A DNA stretch of 64,000 nt from Methanobrevibacter ruminantium (GCA_004553595.1 SFKZ01000004.1:62001-126000); one strand, 5' to 3'. Counted from the stretch's first letter, positions 43,996 through 53,588 are shown. The notes: generated by a model not told the origin, from the sequence alone. Made by a program: numbers and translations.

Positions 43996-45303
43996 ATGAA
44001 AAAGATTATTCCATCATTGCTTTTATCATTAATCATTTTATGCCCGATAATTGCTGAAAGTGCAGATGCAACCAGTGTATTTCTAACTTCAGACAATTTG
44101 CATGAGCATGATGCAGATTTTGCAAGATTAAATGATATCAAAGAAAGAATTGAATCAAAAACCAATGGAGACATCGTTGTTGTGGTTGATGATTCAGCTT
44201 CAAATCCTGGAGAAGGGACAAGGGTAATGGCAGCCAGATGTGATGTGGCAGTTTCAATAGCTGGCGCTTGTGCAGGAAATTTAGTTGACCTTGCAGACTA
44301 TTCCACTAAAGTCAGCAAAAAGATCATTTATGTAAATGCAGGTACACTTGACTTGAATACCATAAATTTCCTTAGAAGGTCTTATGATGACAATTGGTCA
44401 CATTATACATTCGCATCAGTGCAAAGCCCTGGAAAGTTCTTGAATGATGCAGGAATAACCTTGATTCAACCTGCACAAGAATATCCTGATGATTGCTACA
44501 AAGGAATAATCGCATATGACAGCGATAATGTTAACGAATATATCGCAAATGAAATCATTAATTCAATTTATGCTGGAACAAACGAAAACAAGCAATTGGA
44601 TACAGATTTAATAGTTTATCACAAGTTAGACCCTAAATACTTAGCAGAAGATTCCAAAAAAATTGTTGATGGCCATGGAAATGATATGCAGGAATCATAC
44701 GGTTCCTACACCACTCAGCAATTACTGTATATGAGCGCTTCCTACATTGGAGGATATGCTTTAGAAGTTCCTGGAGAATTTAGAGCACCTGACAACCCAC
44801 AAAAATATTCAAGCTTTACAAAAGGGGAATATTCATTTAACGATTACTATAATATGGCAGATATTGTTGTAGACTATATGAATGAGCATGGAAAAGCACC
44901 AGATTCAATTAATTATGAAGGGGCAACCATCGGTTATTATGACTTGGTTTACAATTTTGCACTTCTTACAGAAGATGACACAAGTGCAAGCACTATGAAT
45001 TTCCCATCTGAAATGGCATTCTACAAATATTACAGCGATTTACTATTTGAACTCTTGCCAATAGGAATGATAATCGTTGCAATAATTCTAATCCTATTGA
45101 TAGTGAGGAGCATAATAAGAAGAATAAAAAGAAGGATAAGAAGAAGAAAGGAAAGAAAGTACAGGAAAAGAATGCAAAGAGAAAGATATGGCAGAAATCC
45201 TAGACAATTCCATAGGAATATAGATTCAAGATATTATTCAGATTACGATTATCCTTCTAATCAGCCAAAAAGATTGCATAGGCAAGAAAGAAGACGCAGA
45301 TAA
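43996..45303 (+). CDS. Exported membrane-anchored protein with pseudomurein-binding-like repeat (435 aa)
   Basis: N-terminal signal peptide (KKIIPSLLLSLIILCPIIAESADA), a ~250-residue extracellular domain, and a single C-terminal span (LPIGMIIVAIILILLIV) near residue 360 followed by an intensely basic cytoplasmic tail. Residues about 275-325 (EYSFNDYYNMADIVVDYMNEHGKAPDSINY then IGYYDLVYNFALL) match the pseudomurein-binding repeat of Methanobacteriales wall proteins. The extracellular domain has paired Cys residues (RCDVAVSIAGACAG, DDCYKG) that could form disulfides. Likely a link between membrane and pseudomurein wall; enzyme activity cannot be claimed because no catalytic Cys-His-Asp triad is evident. 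Confidence 0.75.
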   Translation: MKKIIPSLLLSLIILCPIIAESADATSVFLTSDNLHEHDADFARLNDIKERIESKTNGDIVVVVDDSASNPGEGTRVMAARCDVAVSIAGACAGNLVDLADYSTKVSKKIIYVNAGTLDLNTINFLRRSYDDNWSHYTFASVQSPGKFLNDAGITLIQPAQEYPDDCYKGIIAYDSDNVNEYIANEIINSIYAGTNENKQLDTDLIVYHKLDPKYLAEDSKKIVDGHGNDMQESYGSYTTQQLLYMSASYIGGYALEVPGEFRAPDNPQKYSSFTKGEYSFNDYYNMADIVVDYMNEHGKAPDSINYEGATIGYYDLVYNFALLTEDDTSASTMNFPSEMAFYKYYSDLLFELLPIGMIIVAIILILLIVRSIIRRIKRRIRRRKERKYRKRMQRERYGRNPRQFHRNIDSRYYSDYDYPSNQPKRLHRQERRRR

Positions 45304-45377
45304 ATTAAAATAGATAGAATTGGAAAAATTTAAAAAAAATTTTAAAGATTAAAATTAATTATACAAGGAGTTTGAAA

Positions 45378-46313
45378 ATGACAGAAGCTCAAAATGATGC
45401 AAAAAACGAGGAATATATTGATAGTTTAAAAGATGAAATAAGCTATTTAAGAGAGATTCTAGCCAGCAAACTCTTTGAAGAAGATAATTTGATAAATTTC
45501 ACATGCAGAGAAATTGAAACAGATTATTCCTTAAAATTTGGAGTTTATAAATACAAGATTAAAGATTACAAGCTTAAAATCAAGAAAACAAAAAGAACTA
45601 TAGAATTGATTAAGAAAATGGTTAATCAACAATCCACTAATCAATTCAACAAGGAATTAAGTGATTTAGAGGAAAATCAAATCAAGATCAATAAGACCAA
45701 AATCAATAAGCCAAAAATCAATATGAGTGAAATTGAAAGCCATATTGAAAATGAGTTTAAAGAGGAAGATTTGGAATTGCAGACAGAAACTGCAAAAGTG
45801 AATATCCTTATTGAAGAGCATAAAAACAATTTAAGCAAAAAACAGGATTTTAAGGAATTGCACACAATTTATAAGGATTGCATAAGAAAAATCCATCCTG
45901 ATCTATTGCTTGAACCAACAGATTATGAGGAAAACTTGTTTTATAGTTCCAAAGAGACCTATGAAGATAGGGATTTGGAAGAATTGAAGTCCACACAAAA
46001 TCTAATAATCAGGCATGAAATTGAAAATGAACCAAAAACCCTAGAAGACTATGAAAAGCTTAGAAACAAGCTGGAAATCAATATCGAACTTGAAGATAAG
46101 GAACTTTCAGAAATAGTCAACTCCAAGCCATATACCCAACAGAAGTTCCTATTGGATACCAAAAAAGTGAATAACTATAGGGAAGGATTGGTTACTTCTT
46201 TATTGGAAGTTGAAAAGGAGTATATAAAAATCAATAAAGACTTAAGTGAACTTAAAAAAGAGAACAATCTTAGCTATAAATTAGATTTGACTAAAAATAA
46301 TTCAAATAATTAA
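45378..46313 (+). CDS. Long coiled-coil hypothetical protein (311 aa)
   Basis: Highly charged helical protein, rich in Lys, Glu, Asn and Ile. It begins MTEAQNDAKNEEYIDSLKDEISYLREILA and continues with heptads to the C-terminus (LLEVEKEYIKINKDLSELKKE). A short segment KDCIRKIHPDLLLEPT resembles the conserved HPD of J-domain-like sequences (YKDCIRKIHPDLL), but the rest of a J domain is not clear. AAGGAG and a 7-base spacer set ATG 45378; the TTG at 45372 is in the spacer. It follows the surface-protein gene by about 70 bases. Function unknown. Confidence 0.72.
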   Translation: MTEAQNDAKNEEYIDSLKDEISYLREILASKLFEEDNLINFTCREIETDYSLKFGVYKYKIKDYKLKIKKTKRTIELIKKMVNQQSTNQFNKELSDLEENQIKINKTKINKPKINMSEIESHIENEFKEEDLELQTETAKVNILIEEHKNNLSKKQDFKELHTIYKDCIRKIHPDLLLEPTDYEENLFYSSKETYEDRDLEELKSTQNLIIRHEIENEPKTLEDYEKLRNKLEINIELEDKELSEIVNSKPYTQQKFLLDTKKVNNYREGLVTSLLEVEKEYIKINKDLSELKKENNLSYKLDLTKNNSNN

Positions 46314-46410
46314 TTTTTTTTAATTTATTAAATTAATTAATTGATTAATTTTATTAATTATTTTTTTTAAATTTTTTTAAATTTTTTTATTAATTTATTT
46401 AAATTTTTAA

Positions 46411-46857
46411 TTAATTGCTTATTTTATTGGTGCTGAATAACATAACATAAGCATCAGATCCATCCTCATAGTAATTAGGTACTTTCCTATCAATTTCAAA
46501 ACCGAATTTTTGATAGAAACTGACAGCAGCTTCATTATGGGACTTCACTTCCAAAGTTACCCTATGGATATCAATATTCCTGAATATGCTTATTGCCATC
46601 ATAAGCAATCGAGTTGCTATATGCTGTCTGCGGAATTTGCTATCAACTGCAAGAGCAATTATATGACCTAAACCTTCTTCTTTTACCCAAAAAATGATAT
46701 ACCCTACAATCTCACCATCTTCAACAGCAACAAGAAATCCTGCGCCGATTTCATATAATTGCTGAAGAATAGCCAATTCATAAGGTGTAGAAAAGGACTC
46801 TACTTCAATTTGATACACTCTGGCCAAATCAGAAGGGACAAATTCACGAATAAACAT
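46411..46857 (-). CDS. rimI: GNAT N-acetyltransferase, RimI/Ard1 type
   Basis: 148-aa acetyltransferase modifying protein N-termini. Acetyl-CoA motif: IIALAVDSKFRRQHIATRLLMMAI (the R/Q-x-x-G/A loop), then VTLEVKSHNEAAVSFYQKFGFEI and YYEDGSDAYVMLF. Archaeal members act broadly on nascent proteins (Ard1/NAT). The start is set at ATG 46857, where MFIREFVPSD begins the fold; the TTG at 46878 is less likely. It is convergent with the coiled-coil gene. Confidence 0.9.
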   Translation of the reverse strand: MFIREFVPSDLARVYQIEVESFSTPYELAILQQLYEIGAGFLVAVEDGEIVGYIIFWVKEEGLGHIIALAVDSKFRRQHIATRLLMMAISIFRNIDIHRVTLEVKSHNEAAVSFYQKFGFEIDRKVPNYYEDGSDAYVMLFSTNKISN

Positions 46858-47072
46858 AAAAAACACTTTAAAAATCAAATAAATATTATTTTCTAATCAT
46901 TTTTCTAATTGAAAATTTATATTAATATTATTTAATTTACTCCATTAAAAATATTTCTAAAAATTAAATTAAAAGCATGAAAGTGAGATAAAATAAAACA
47001 GAAATAGAACATATTAAATTATTAAAAGACAAATACATTATTAAGAAATAAAAAACTTAAAAAGGAATAAAA

Positions 47073-47483
47073 ATGTGGAACGATTTAGAGGAATTCATTC
47101 TTAAATTAGCTATTGAAAATAGTGAAAAAACCGGCAAAAAAACAAAGATAGTTGAAATTGGAGCGGGAAAATTCCAAACAATATCTAAAAATTTAAGTGA
47201 AAATGAAAATATTGACATTATAATGACAGATATTGATCCTGCAAATGAAAACATTATAAAAGATGATGTTTTCAATCCAAACATGAGTATCTATAAGGAT
47301 GCAGACATATTGTTTTCAATAAGACCCCCTGCAGAATTGCAGGAAGCGATTATGAAAATAAGGGATAATGTTGACGCTACATTAATCATAAAACCATTGT
47401 TCAATGAAGATTTGAACATGAAAACCAAAAAAATGAAGTTAAAAAATTATAATCGTGCTTCATTTTACATATATGAAAGATAA
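47073..47483 (+). CDS. UPF0146 family protein (136 aa)
   Basis: Archaeal uncharacterised family with a methyltransferase-like fold: KIVEIGAGKFQTISKNL (glycine loop), IIMTDIDPAN (acidic strand end) and ADILFSIRPPAELQEAIMKI. A SAM-binding role is suggested by these motifs, but no target is known. AAAAAGGAATAAA precedes the ATG. The next gene, the P-type ATPase, starts 150 bases downstream with its own TATA box. Confidence 0.85.
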   Translation: MWNDLEEFILKLAIENSEKTGKKTKIVEIGAGKFQTISKNLSENENIDIIMTDIDPANENIIKDDVFNPNMSIYKDADILFSIRPPAELQEAIMKIRDNVDATLIIKPLFNEDLNMKTKKMKLKNYNRASFYIYER

Positions 47484-47632
47484 ATAAGGGATTTTGAAAG
47501 TTAAAACCTTAAAGATTTAAATAACATAAATTAAAGATATAAATTTACACATTATATACCATATATAAATATAGTATAAAAAATCATGAAAATCTCAAAA
47601 TGGAGATTTCAAAAAACTATTTTTAGCAAATT

Positions 47633-50332
47633 ATGAACTTGGGGATTATATTGATAGAAGAAATATTAAAGCAGTACTCCACTCAAAAAGAAGGATTGAA
47701 CAGCGCTGAAGCTAATGCTCGATTAGAAAAATACGGCTTAAACAAGCTTCAGGAAAAGAAAAAAGATAGTCCTTTGAAATTATTTTTATCCCAATTCTTG
47801 GATGTTTTAATATTCATGCTTATAATTGCAGCCATTGCAAGCTATATGATTGGAAATCATTTGGATGCAATTGTTATACTTATAGTTGTAATAATTAACT
47901 CAATAATCGGTTTTACCCAAGAATATCGTGCGGAAAATGCTATGGAAAAGCTTAAAAGTTTAGTCCATACAGATGCACACGTTAAAAGAGATGGGCACAT
48001 CAAAAGAATCCCTAGTGAAAATCTTGTTTTAGGGGATATTGTAATTCTTGAAGAGGGAGATAAAGTTCCTGCAGATTTGATTTTAATTGAATCTTATGAT
48101 TTGAGAGTGGATGAATCCTCCTTAACTGGAGAGTCTGATTTTGTTAAAAAAGATACCAATTATGAAAGAGTATCCGATTTCTCAAATAAGATTAAAGATA
48201 TTAAAAAATATTCAAAAGAGGAAGATATCCAATCTAAACTTGTATCCATGAATTCAAATGTAATCTTTGGAAAAGGAACAGGTGTTGTAATAGCTACTGG
48301 AATGGAAACAACCATCGGAAGAATAGCTACCATGATTCAAGAAGATGCAGAGGAAACACCTTTAACAATTCAAGTGGGCAGATTAGGTAAAAAAATTGGA
48401 ATACTCTCCATAATCGTTTGTATACTCGTATTCATCATAGACTTTTATCAAGCCATGGACATTCTTGAAAGCTTTATGACCGCAGTTTCTCTTGCTGTTG
48501 CAGCTATTCCTGAAGGTCTTCCTGCAGTCTTGACTTTGACTTTGGCATTAGGAATGCAAAAGATGGCAAAATCCAATGCAATCGTTAAAAAATTGTCATC
48601 TGTAGAAACATTAGGATCATGCACTTACATCTGTACAGATAAAACTGGAACTTTAACAGAAAACAAAATGACTGTTAGAACCCCTTTCTTAACCAGTCAA
48701 GAGAATGGTGTATTAATTGCAGGATTATGTAACGGAGTTAGATACGAAGATGATGAATTGATTGGAAACCCCACTGATTTGGCATCATACCACTTCGCAC
48801 TTGACAATGATTTTGAAAAGCTCAAAGCGAATAGGAATTTTGAAAAAGAATTGGAAATACCTTTTGACAGCAATAGAAAAAGAATGACCTTCATTTACAG
48901 TGAAGCTGATGAGGATGACAATAAAGATTATTACGTTTTAACAAAAGGAGCTCCTGAACTGATTTTAGACTTATCTGATAAGATCGATTTCAATGGCCAT
49001 ATAAACAATTTTGACAGTTCAACCAAAAAGGAAATAATGCGTGAAATTGACAGAATGACAAAAAGGTCATTAAGGGTCATAGCTCTTGCTTACAAAAAGC
49101 TTGACAATGAGGGATATGAAAAGATTTCAGATTTGGACAATGAGGAAATAGAAAAAGGAGATTCCAAAATACATAAAACATATTCCGAGAATAAGCATCA
49201 TGGAGAAACTTTTGAAAAAGATTTGATATTTGCTGGTCTTTTAGGAATTATGGACCCTCCAAGACCAGAAGCTATTGACGCTATAGCAGATTGTCAAAAG
49301 GCAGGAATCAACGTAGTGATGATTACCGGAGACCATAAGGACACTGCAACTGCAATAGCTATGGAATTAGGCATTCTCCCTAGAGACTATTATATTCATG
49401 AAAAAAATTATAATAATGTAATTCTTACTGGACAGGAATTGGAAGATTTAAGTGATGAGGAATACAATGAAATTGCAAAGGACATCAAAGTTTATGCAAG
49501 AGTGTATCCTGAACAGAAAAGAAGAATCATTGAAGTTCTCCAAAACCATGGTGAAATCGTATCAATGACTGGTGATGGCGTAAATGATGCACCAGCACTT
49601 AAAAAGGCTTCCATTGGAGTAGCTATGGGTAGCGGTACAGATGTCACAAAAGAATCTGCAGATATGATCATACAGGATGATAACTTTGCTACAATAGTCT
49701 CTTCAATTAGGGAAGGAAGAACAATCTTTGATAACATCAAAAGATTCTTAAAATTCCAATTATCCACAAATGTTGGAGCGATATTGACAATCACTATTGG
49801 GTCATTATTGCCAATACCAACGCCATTTACTCCAATTCAACTTTTATGGATCAATATAATAATGGATGGCCCTCCAGCGCAATCATTAGGTTTGGAAGGT
49901 TCCGAAAAAGACATAATGAGAAGACCTCCTGAAAAAGGAGAATTGATCAACAGAAAAACAATGATCAAGATCACAATTTCTGGAATGGTTATGGCAATCG
50001 GAACATTAGGACTATTCATTTATGAATTAAATAATGGAGTAGGGGATGTGAAGACCAAGGCAATTACAATTGCATTTACAGTATTCGTATTGTATCAATT
50101 GTTTAATGCATTGAATTACAGGTCCAGTTCAAAAACAAGAAATACCGTACTTTGGTTATCTCTTATTGGATCATTCATATTGCAAGTCCTTGTTATATAT
50201 GTTCCATTCCTTCAAACAATTTTCAAGACCTGTGCAATTGGATTATTTGAGTGGGTCTTAATCATCATTGTTTCAGCAATAATCTTAGTGACAGATAAAA
50301 TTGCCAATAGAATTGTAGATGGAAACATTTAA
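47633..50332 (+). CDS. Calcium-transporting P-type ATPase (P2 class)
   Basis: 899-aa ion pump with about ten membrane helices. Motifs in order: actuator LTGES (DESSLTGESDF), M4 ion site VAAIPEGLPAVLTLTLALGM, phosphorylation site CTDKTGTLTENKM near residue 335, nucleotide KGAPE, and the hinge TGDGVNDAPALKKASIGVAMG. The PEGLP and downstream NIIMDGPPA helices fit the PMCA/SERCA-like Ca2+ class. It probably expels Ca2+ or Mn2+. A TTG start at 47651 with GGGGAT just before it is a real alternative to the ATG at 47633, which has no clear ribosome binding site. A hairpin TGAAAATCTC/GAGATTTCA lies in the leader at 47587-47611. Confidence 0.93.
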   Translation: MNLGIILIEEILKQYSTQKEGLNSAEANARLEKYGLNKLQEKKKDSPLKLFLSQFLDVLIFMLIIAAIASYMIGNHLDAIVILIVVIINSIIGFTQEYRAENAMEKLKSLVHTDAHVKRDGHIKRIPSENLVLGDIVILEEGDKVPADLILIESYDLRVDESSLTGESDFVKKDTNYERVSDFSNKIKDIKKYSKEEDIQSKLVSMNSNVIFGKGTGVVIATGMETTIGRIATMIQEDAEETPLTIQVGRLGKKIGILSIIVCILVFIIDFYQAMDILESFMTAVSLAVAAIPEGLPAVLTLTLALGMQKMAKSNAIVKKLSSVETLGSCTYICTDKTGTLTENKMTVRTPFLTSQENGVLIAGLCNGVRYEDDELIGNPTDLASYHFALDNDFEKLKANRNFEKELEIPFDSNRKRMTFIYSEADEDDNKDYYVLTKGAPELILDLSDKIDFNGHINNFDSSTKKEIMREIDRMTKRSLRVIALAYKKLDNEGYEKISDLDNEEIEKGDSKIHKTYSENKHHGETFEKDLIFAGLLGIMDPPRPEAIDAIADCQKAGINVVMITGDHKDTATAIAMELGILPRDYYIHEKNYNNVILTGQELEDLSDEEYNEIAKDIKVYARVYPEQKRRIIEVLQNHGEIVSMTGDGVNDAPALKKASIGVAMGSGTDVTKESADMIIQDDNFATIVSSIREGRTIFDNIKRFLKFQLSTNVGAILTITIGSLLPIPTPFTPIQLLWINIIMDGPPAQSLGLEGSEKDIMRRPPEKGELINRKTMIKITISGMVMAIGTLGLFIYELNNGVGDVKTKAITIAFTVFVLYQLFNALNYRSSSKTRNTVLWLSLIGSFILQVLVIYVPFLQTIFKTCAIGLFEWVLIIIVSAIILVTDKIANRIVDGNI

Positions 50333-50495
50333 ACCGGTACATTAACTATGGTGCATGAATCATTGTACATGAATTAGGATACATGAACTGGATGTGAAAA
50401 ATTTAAAAAAATTATAAATAGTATATTAACAAAAATATTATTAAATAAAATTATAATTATTAAATTAATTATTGATTTTTTTTAGGAGGAATATT

Positions 50496-50606
50496 ATGAA
50501 TTTAATAGCAGACATTATTAACGGACTTTCATCAATGTCCATTGTTATGATCATAGGTTTCATTTTTGTTGTTGCATTAATGACAGTCATAGCAAAAAAA
50601 GCTTAA
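50496..50606 (+). CDS. 36-aa single-span membrane peptide next to the P-type ATPase
   Basis: Short open frame with a very strong ribosome binding site AGGAGGA five bases before ATG 50496. The product begins MNLIADIINGLSSMSIVM and carries one hydrophobic helix (IIGFIFVVALMTVIA) ending KKA. A TATA-like TTATAAATAG lies near 50415. The position 160 bases after the P-type ATPase on the same strand and the size recall small pump regulators (such as KdpF or sarcolipin), but this is inference. Confidence 0.65.
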   Translation: MNLIADIINGLSSMSIVMIIGFIFVVALMTVIAKKA

Positions 50607-51156
50607 GATAGATTTTTTATTAATTTTTAAAATTAATTTTAAATCATCCAAATATTTACCACCATAAATACTTTTTTTAACCATCACAAAAAATTTTATT
50701 ATCAAAAAAAAATCATCATCAAATCCCTATTTTTTAATAAATTATTAAATTTTACTAACTGCATATAGATTACTATTTTTCAAAAATTATAATTAAAAGA
50801 TTATTTTAATTAAATTAAAACTATGTGTTATTAAATTAAAAGTTTTATAAAAAGTACCAATTTAATGAAAGTTATGGTTGATTAAACTATGGTGAATTTT
50901 TTAATCAAAAAATTTAATTGAAAAATTGAATTTTTAATGAAAATTTAAAAAAAATGAAGATAAAATTAGAAAAAATTCAAGAATAAATAATTTAATAATT
51001 TTAACAAAATGAAAAAATTAAAATTTTTAAAATATGGAAATTTAAAAAATTTATAATTTGAAAAAATTAGAATTTAAAAAAATTAAAATTTCAAAAAGAA
51101 TAGAATTTCAAAAAAATATTAGAAATTAAAAATAATAAAAAAAGTAATAATAGAAA
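50607..51156. other. AT-rich intergenic region before tRNA-Ser
   Basis: About 550 bases without gene or clear dyad; mostly A/T homopolymer tracts. The 3' end of the minus-strand tRNA transcript falls here and T-runs on the minus strand just left of 51157 can end it. Confidence 0.5.
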
Positions 51157-51240
51157 CGCCGAGACTGGGATTTGAACCCAGGCGGCTATTACACCACGGG
51201 ATTTCAAGTCCCGCGCCTTACCAGGCTAGACTATCTCGGC
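51157..51240 (-). tRNA. tRNA-Ser, anticodon TGA
   Basis: 84-base tRNA on the minus strand. Acceptor stem GCCGAGA/TCTCGGC with discriminator G; anticodon stem CGGGA/TCCCG around CTTGAAA giving anticodon TGA (reads UCA and related Ser codons). The long variable arm between the anticodon and T stems is that of a class II tRNA, as expected for Ser. The T arm GGTTCAAATCC is present. CCA is not encoded. It lies next to the rps10 gene. Confidence 0.95.
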
Positions 51241-51360
51241 ATATGAATATGTAAAATAATATAAATATGATTAATAGTAATCTAATTAGAAAATTTAATA
51301 TAAATTAAAAATAAAAGTATGAAAATTAATTCTGAAAATAATTTCAGAACAAAAACTTAA

Positions 51361-51666
51361 TTATTTAAGTTCAATTTCAATACTTACGTTATCAGGAACG
51401 CTTACTTTCATAATTTGTCTCATAGCTCTTTCATCAGCGCCAATTCCAATTAAACGTTTGTGGATACGAAGTTCCCATTTTTCCCAAGTAGCTTTTCCTT
51501 CTCCATCTGGAGATTTTCTAGTTGGTACAACTAATTTTTTAGTAGGTAATGGAATAGGGCCAGAAATATCTACACCAGTTCTTTCAGAAATTTTCTTTAA
51601 CTGGTCACAGACATAATTAATTTTTTCAGGATCAGTACCTGTAAGTTTAATTCTAGCTTGATTCAT
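51361..51666 (-). CDS. rpsJ: 30S ribosomal protein S10
   Basis: 101-aa S10 (uS10) with ARIKLTGTDPEKINYVCDQLKKI, GPIPLPTKKLVVPTRKSPDGEGKATWEKWELRIHKRLI and the end SIEIELK. It sits at the 3' end of the archaeal str-type cluster, directly after the elongation factor 1A gene. A ~224-base gap to tuf may include an internal promoter. Full length; start follows AAGGAGGATTAAA. Confidence 0.97.
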   Translation of the reverse strand: MNQARIKLTGTDPEKINYVCDQLKKISERTGVDISGPIPLPTKKLVVPTRKSPDGEGKATWEKWELRIHKRLIGIGADERAMRQIMKVSVPDNVSIEIELK

Positions 51667-51890
51667 TTTAATCCTCCTTAAACAGGTTAATAATCTAGTT
51701 TAAACCTAAAATATGATTAAACTAGATTACTAGATTAAAACATACTATAGATTTAAAATAAATATTATTTAAAACCTAAAAATAAAGATTTGATTTATTA
51801 GAAAAATTAAAAACTTTCTCTAATAAATTTTCAAAATTAAAACTAAAAAAATAAAAAATGAATAATTTAATTAAAAATTAATCATTAATC

Positions 51891-53132
51891 TTATTTTTTG
51901 TCAGTTACTTTAAGACATAAACCAGCTGCTACGGTTTGACCCATATCTCTGATAGCGAATCTTCCCATAGGAGGAATGCTTGCAGCTTCTTCCATAACCA
52001 TAGGTTTAGTTGGTTTAATTTGTACAATAGCTGCGTCACCAGTTTTAATGAAGTCAGGTTTGGTTGCTTCAGGTTGACCGGTAGCAGGGTCGAGTTTAGA
52101 AGTTAAGTCTAAGAAAGTACATGCAGTTTGTGAGGTGTGACAGTGGAATACAGGGGTGTATCCTACGGTGATTACACCAGGGTGTTGTAATACTACAACT
52201 TGTGCAGTAAATTCTTTAGCTACGGTAGGAGCGTCAGTAGTGTGTCCAGCTACGTCTCCTCTTCTGATATCGTTTTTACCTACACCTCTTACGTTGAATC
52301 CGATGTTGTCACCAGGTTCAGCTTCAGGGAAAGTTTCGTGGTGCATTTCGATAGATTTTACTTCACCAGATACTCCAGCAGGTTCAAAGATAACGTTGTC
52401 TCCTTGTTTCATGATACCAGTTTCTACTCTTCCTACAGGTACAGTACCTACACCAGTAATAGAGTATACGTCTTGAATAGGAACTCTTAATGGTAAGTCT
52501 ACAGGTTTTTCAGGTGGTACTAATTTGTCTAATTCATCCATTAAAGGACTACCTTTGTACCAGGACATGTTACCGGAGAGTTCTTTGATGTTGTCTCCTT
52601 CAAATGCAGACATAGGAATGAAAGGAGTGGTTGCTGGGTCTCTACCGATGGATCTGAGTAAGTCAGATACTTCAGCTTTTACTTCGTTGAATCTGTCTTC
52701 ACTGTAATCTACCATATCCATTTTGTTTACAGCGATGATTAATTGTTTAATACCTAAAGTCATGGATAAGAACATGTGTTCTTTGGTTTGTGGCATTACA
52801 CCGTCGTTAGCAGCTACTACTAATACAGCCGCGTCAGCTTGGGATGCACCAGTAATCATGTTTTTAACGAAGTCTCTGTGTCCAGGACAGTCTACTACAG
52901 TGTAGTCGTATTTGTTGGTGGAGAATTTTTGGTGAGCTAAGTCAATGGTTACTCCTCTTTCTCTTTCTTCACCTAATTTGTCCATAACAAATCTGAATTT
53001 ATCTTCACCTTCATCTAATTGTTGTTCAGCGATTGCACCAGCTTTTAATAATAAGTGTCCTACTAAAGTGGATTTACCGTGGTCAACGTGTCCAATAAAT
53101 GCTAAATTTAAATGTTCTTTTGCTTTTGCCAT
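51891..53132 (-). CDS. tuf: Elongation factor 1-alpha (aEF1A)
   Basis: 413-aa GTPase that delivers aminoacyl-tRNA to the ribosome. G motifs: GHVDHGKSTLVGHLL, DCPGHRDFVKNMITGASQAD, AVNKMDMVD. Switch 1 reads ERGVTIDLAHQKF. Beta-barrel domains 2 and 3 carry GTVPVGRVETGIMKQGD and CHTSQTACTFLDL. Start AAAGAGGTTTTTAT before ATG 53132. It is separated from fusA by a 456-base gap holding two terminator-like hairpins and four TTACATG motifs, so it has its own promoter. Codon use is that of a highly expressed gene. Confidence 0.98.
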   Translation of the reverse strand: MAKAKEHLNLAFIGHVDHGKSTLVGHLLLKAGAIAEQQLDEGEDKFRFVMDKLGEERERGVTIDLAHQKFSTNKYDYTVVDCPGHRDFVKNMITGASQADAAVLVVAANDGVMPQTKEHMFLSMTLGIKQLIIAVNKMDMVDYSEDRFNEVKAEVSDLLRSIGRDPATTPFIPMSAFEGDNIKELSGNMSWYKGSPLMDELDKLVPPEKPVDLPLRVPIQDVYSITGVGTVPVGRVETGIMKQGDNVIFEPAGVSGEVKSIEMHHETFPEAEPGDNIGFNVRGVGKNDIRRGDVAGHTTDAPTVAKEFTAQVVVLQHPGVITVGYTPVFHCHTSQTACTFLDLTSKLDPATGQPEATKPDFIKTGDAAIVQIKPTKPMVMEEAASIPPMGRFAIRDMGQTVAAGLCLKVTDKK

Positions 53133-53289
53133 TATAAAAACCTCTTTTTATAAATTGTATATAAGTTAAGTATATAATTAAGTAAAATTATTTGTTAAGT
53201 TATTTATATTGTTGAATATTTTTGAAATACTTATAAATTAATAATCAATAAATGTTATCAAAGATATATCAACGGATTTATTCTATAAC

Positions 53290-53348
53290 TTACATGTAAA
53301 AATTACATGGTAACAATTACATGCAATATAAAATAAATCACATGTAAT
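53290..53348. promoter_or_regulatory. Four TTACATG/CATGTAA motifs upstream of tuf
   Basis: TTACATGTAA (53290-53299), AATTACATGG (53301-53310), AATTACATGC (53315-53324) and TCACATGTAAT (53338-53348). The first and last are palindromic around CATG. Such a cluster about 90-150 bases upstream of the tuf TATA candidate may be a regulator binding array. Confidence 0.4.
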
Positions 53349-53510
53349 ATAAGAATACTCAACTATATGTATATTATTATATTTTTTATAATATATAAAC
53401 TATATGATTATACCACTATTTTTTTAATAATTGAAAAAACTAAAAAAACAGCGAATTAAGTGAAACTTAATGAAATTTAATTAAAAAGATAATTAATTAA
53501 AATAAAAAAT

Positions 53511-53577
53511 TTAAATTAGGAAAAATTCCTAATTTAATAAAAACAAATCAGATAATTTAAGATAAAGATTATCTTAA
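53511..53577 (-). terminator. Double hairpin terminator of fusA
   Basis: First hairpin: TTAAGATAA/TTATCTTAA at 53557-53577, 9 bp. Second: TTAAATTAGGAA/TTCCTAATTTAA at 53511-53537, a perfect 12-bp stem; the minus strand then reads ATTTTTTATTTTAATT. Both lie within 80 bases of the fusA stop. Confidence 0.6.
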
Positions 53578-53588
53578 TTGCTTTGGGC

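Larger units (their letters stand above)
53133..53588. other. fusA-tuf intergenic region
   Basis: Contains two terminator hairpins after fusA (53511-53537, 53557-53577), a cluster of TTACATG motifs (53290-53348) and a minus-strand TATA-like ATATAAATAA near 53195-53205 for tuf. No gene. Confidence 0.6.

Noticed and set aside
50607..51156. Possible short gene preceded by GGTGAATTTTTT near 50890
   Set aside because: Every frame stops within a few codons; only A/T-rich filler.
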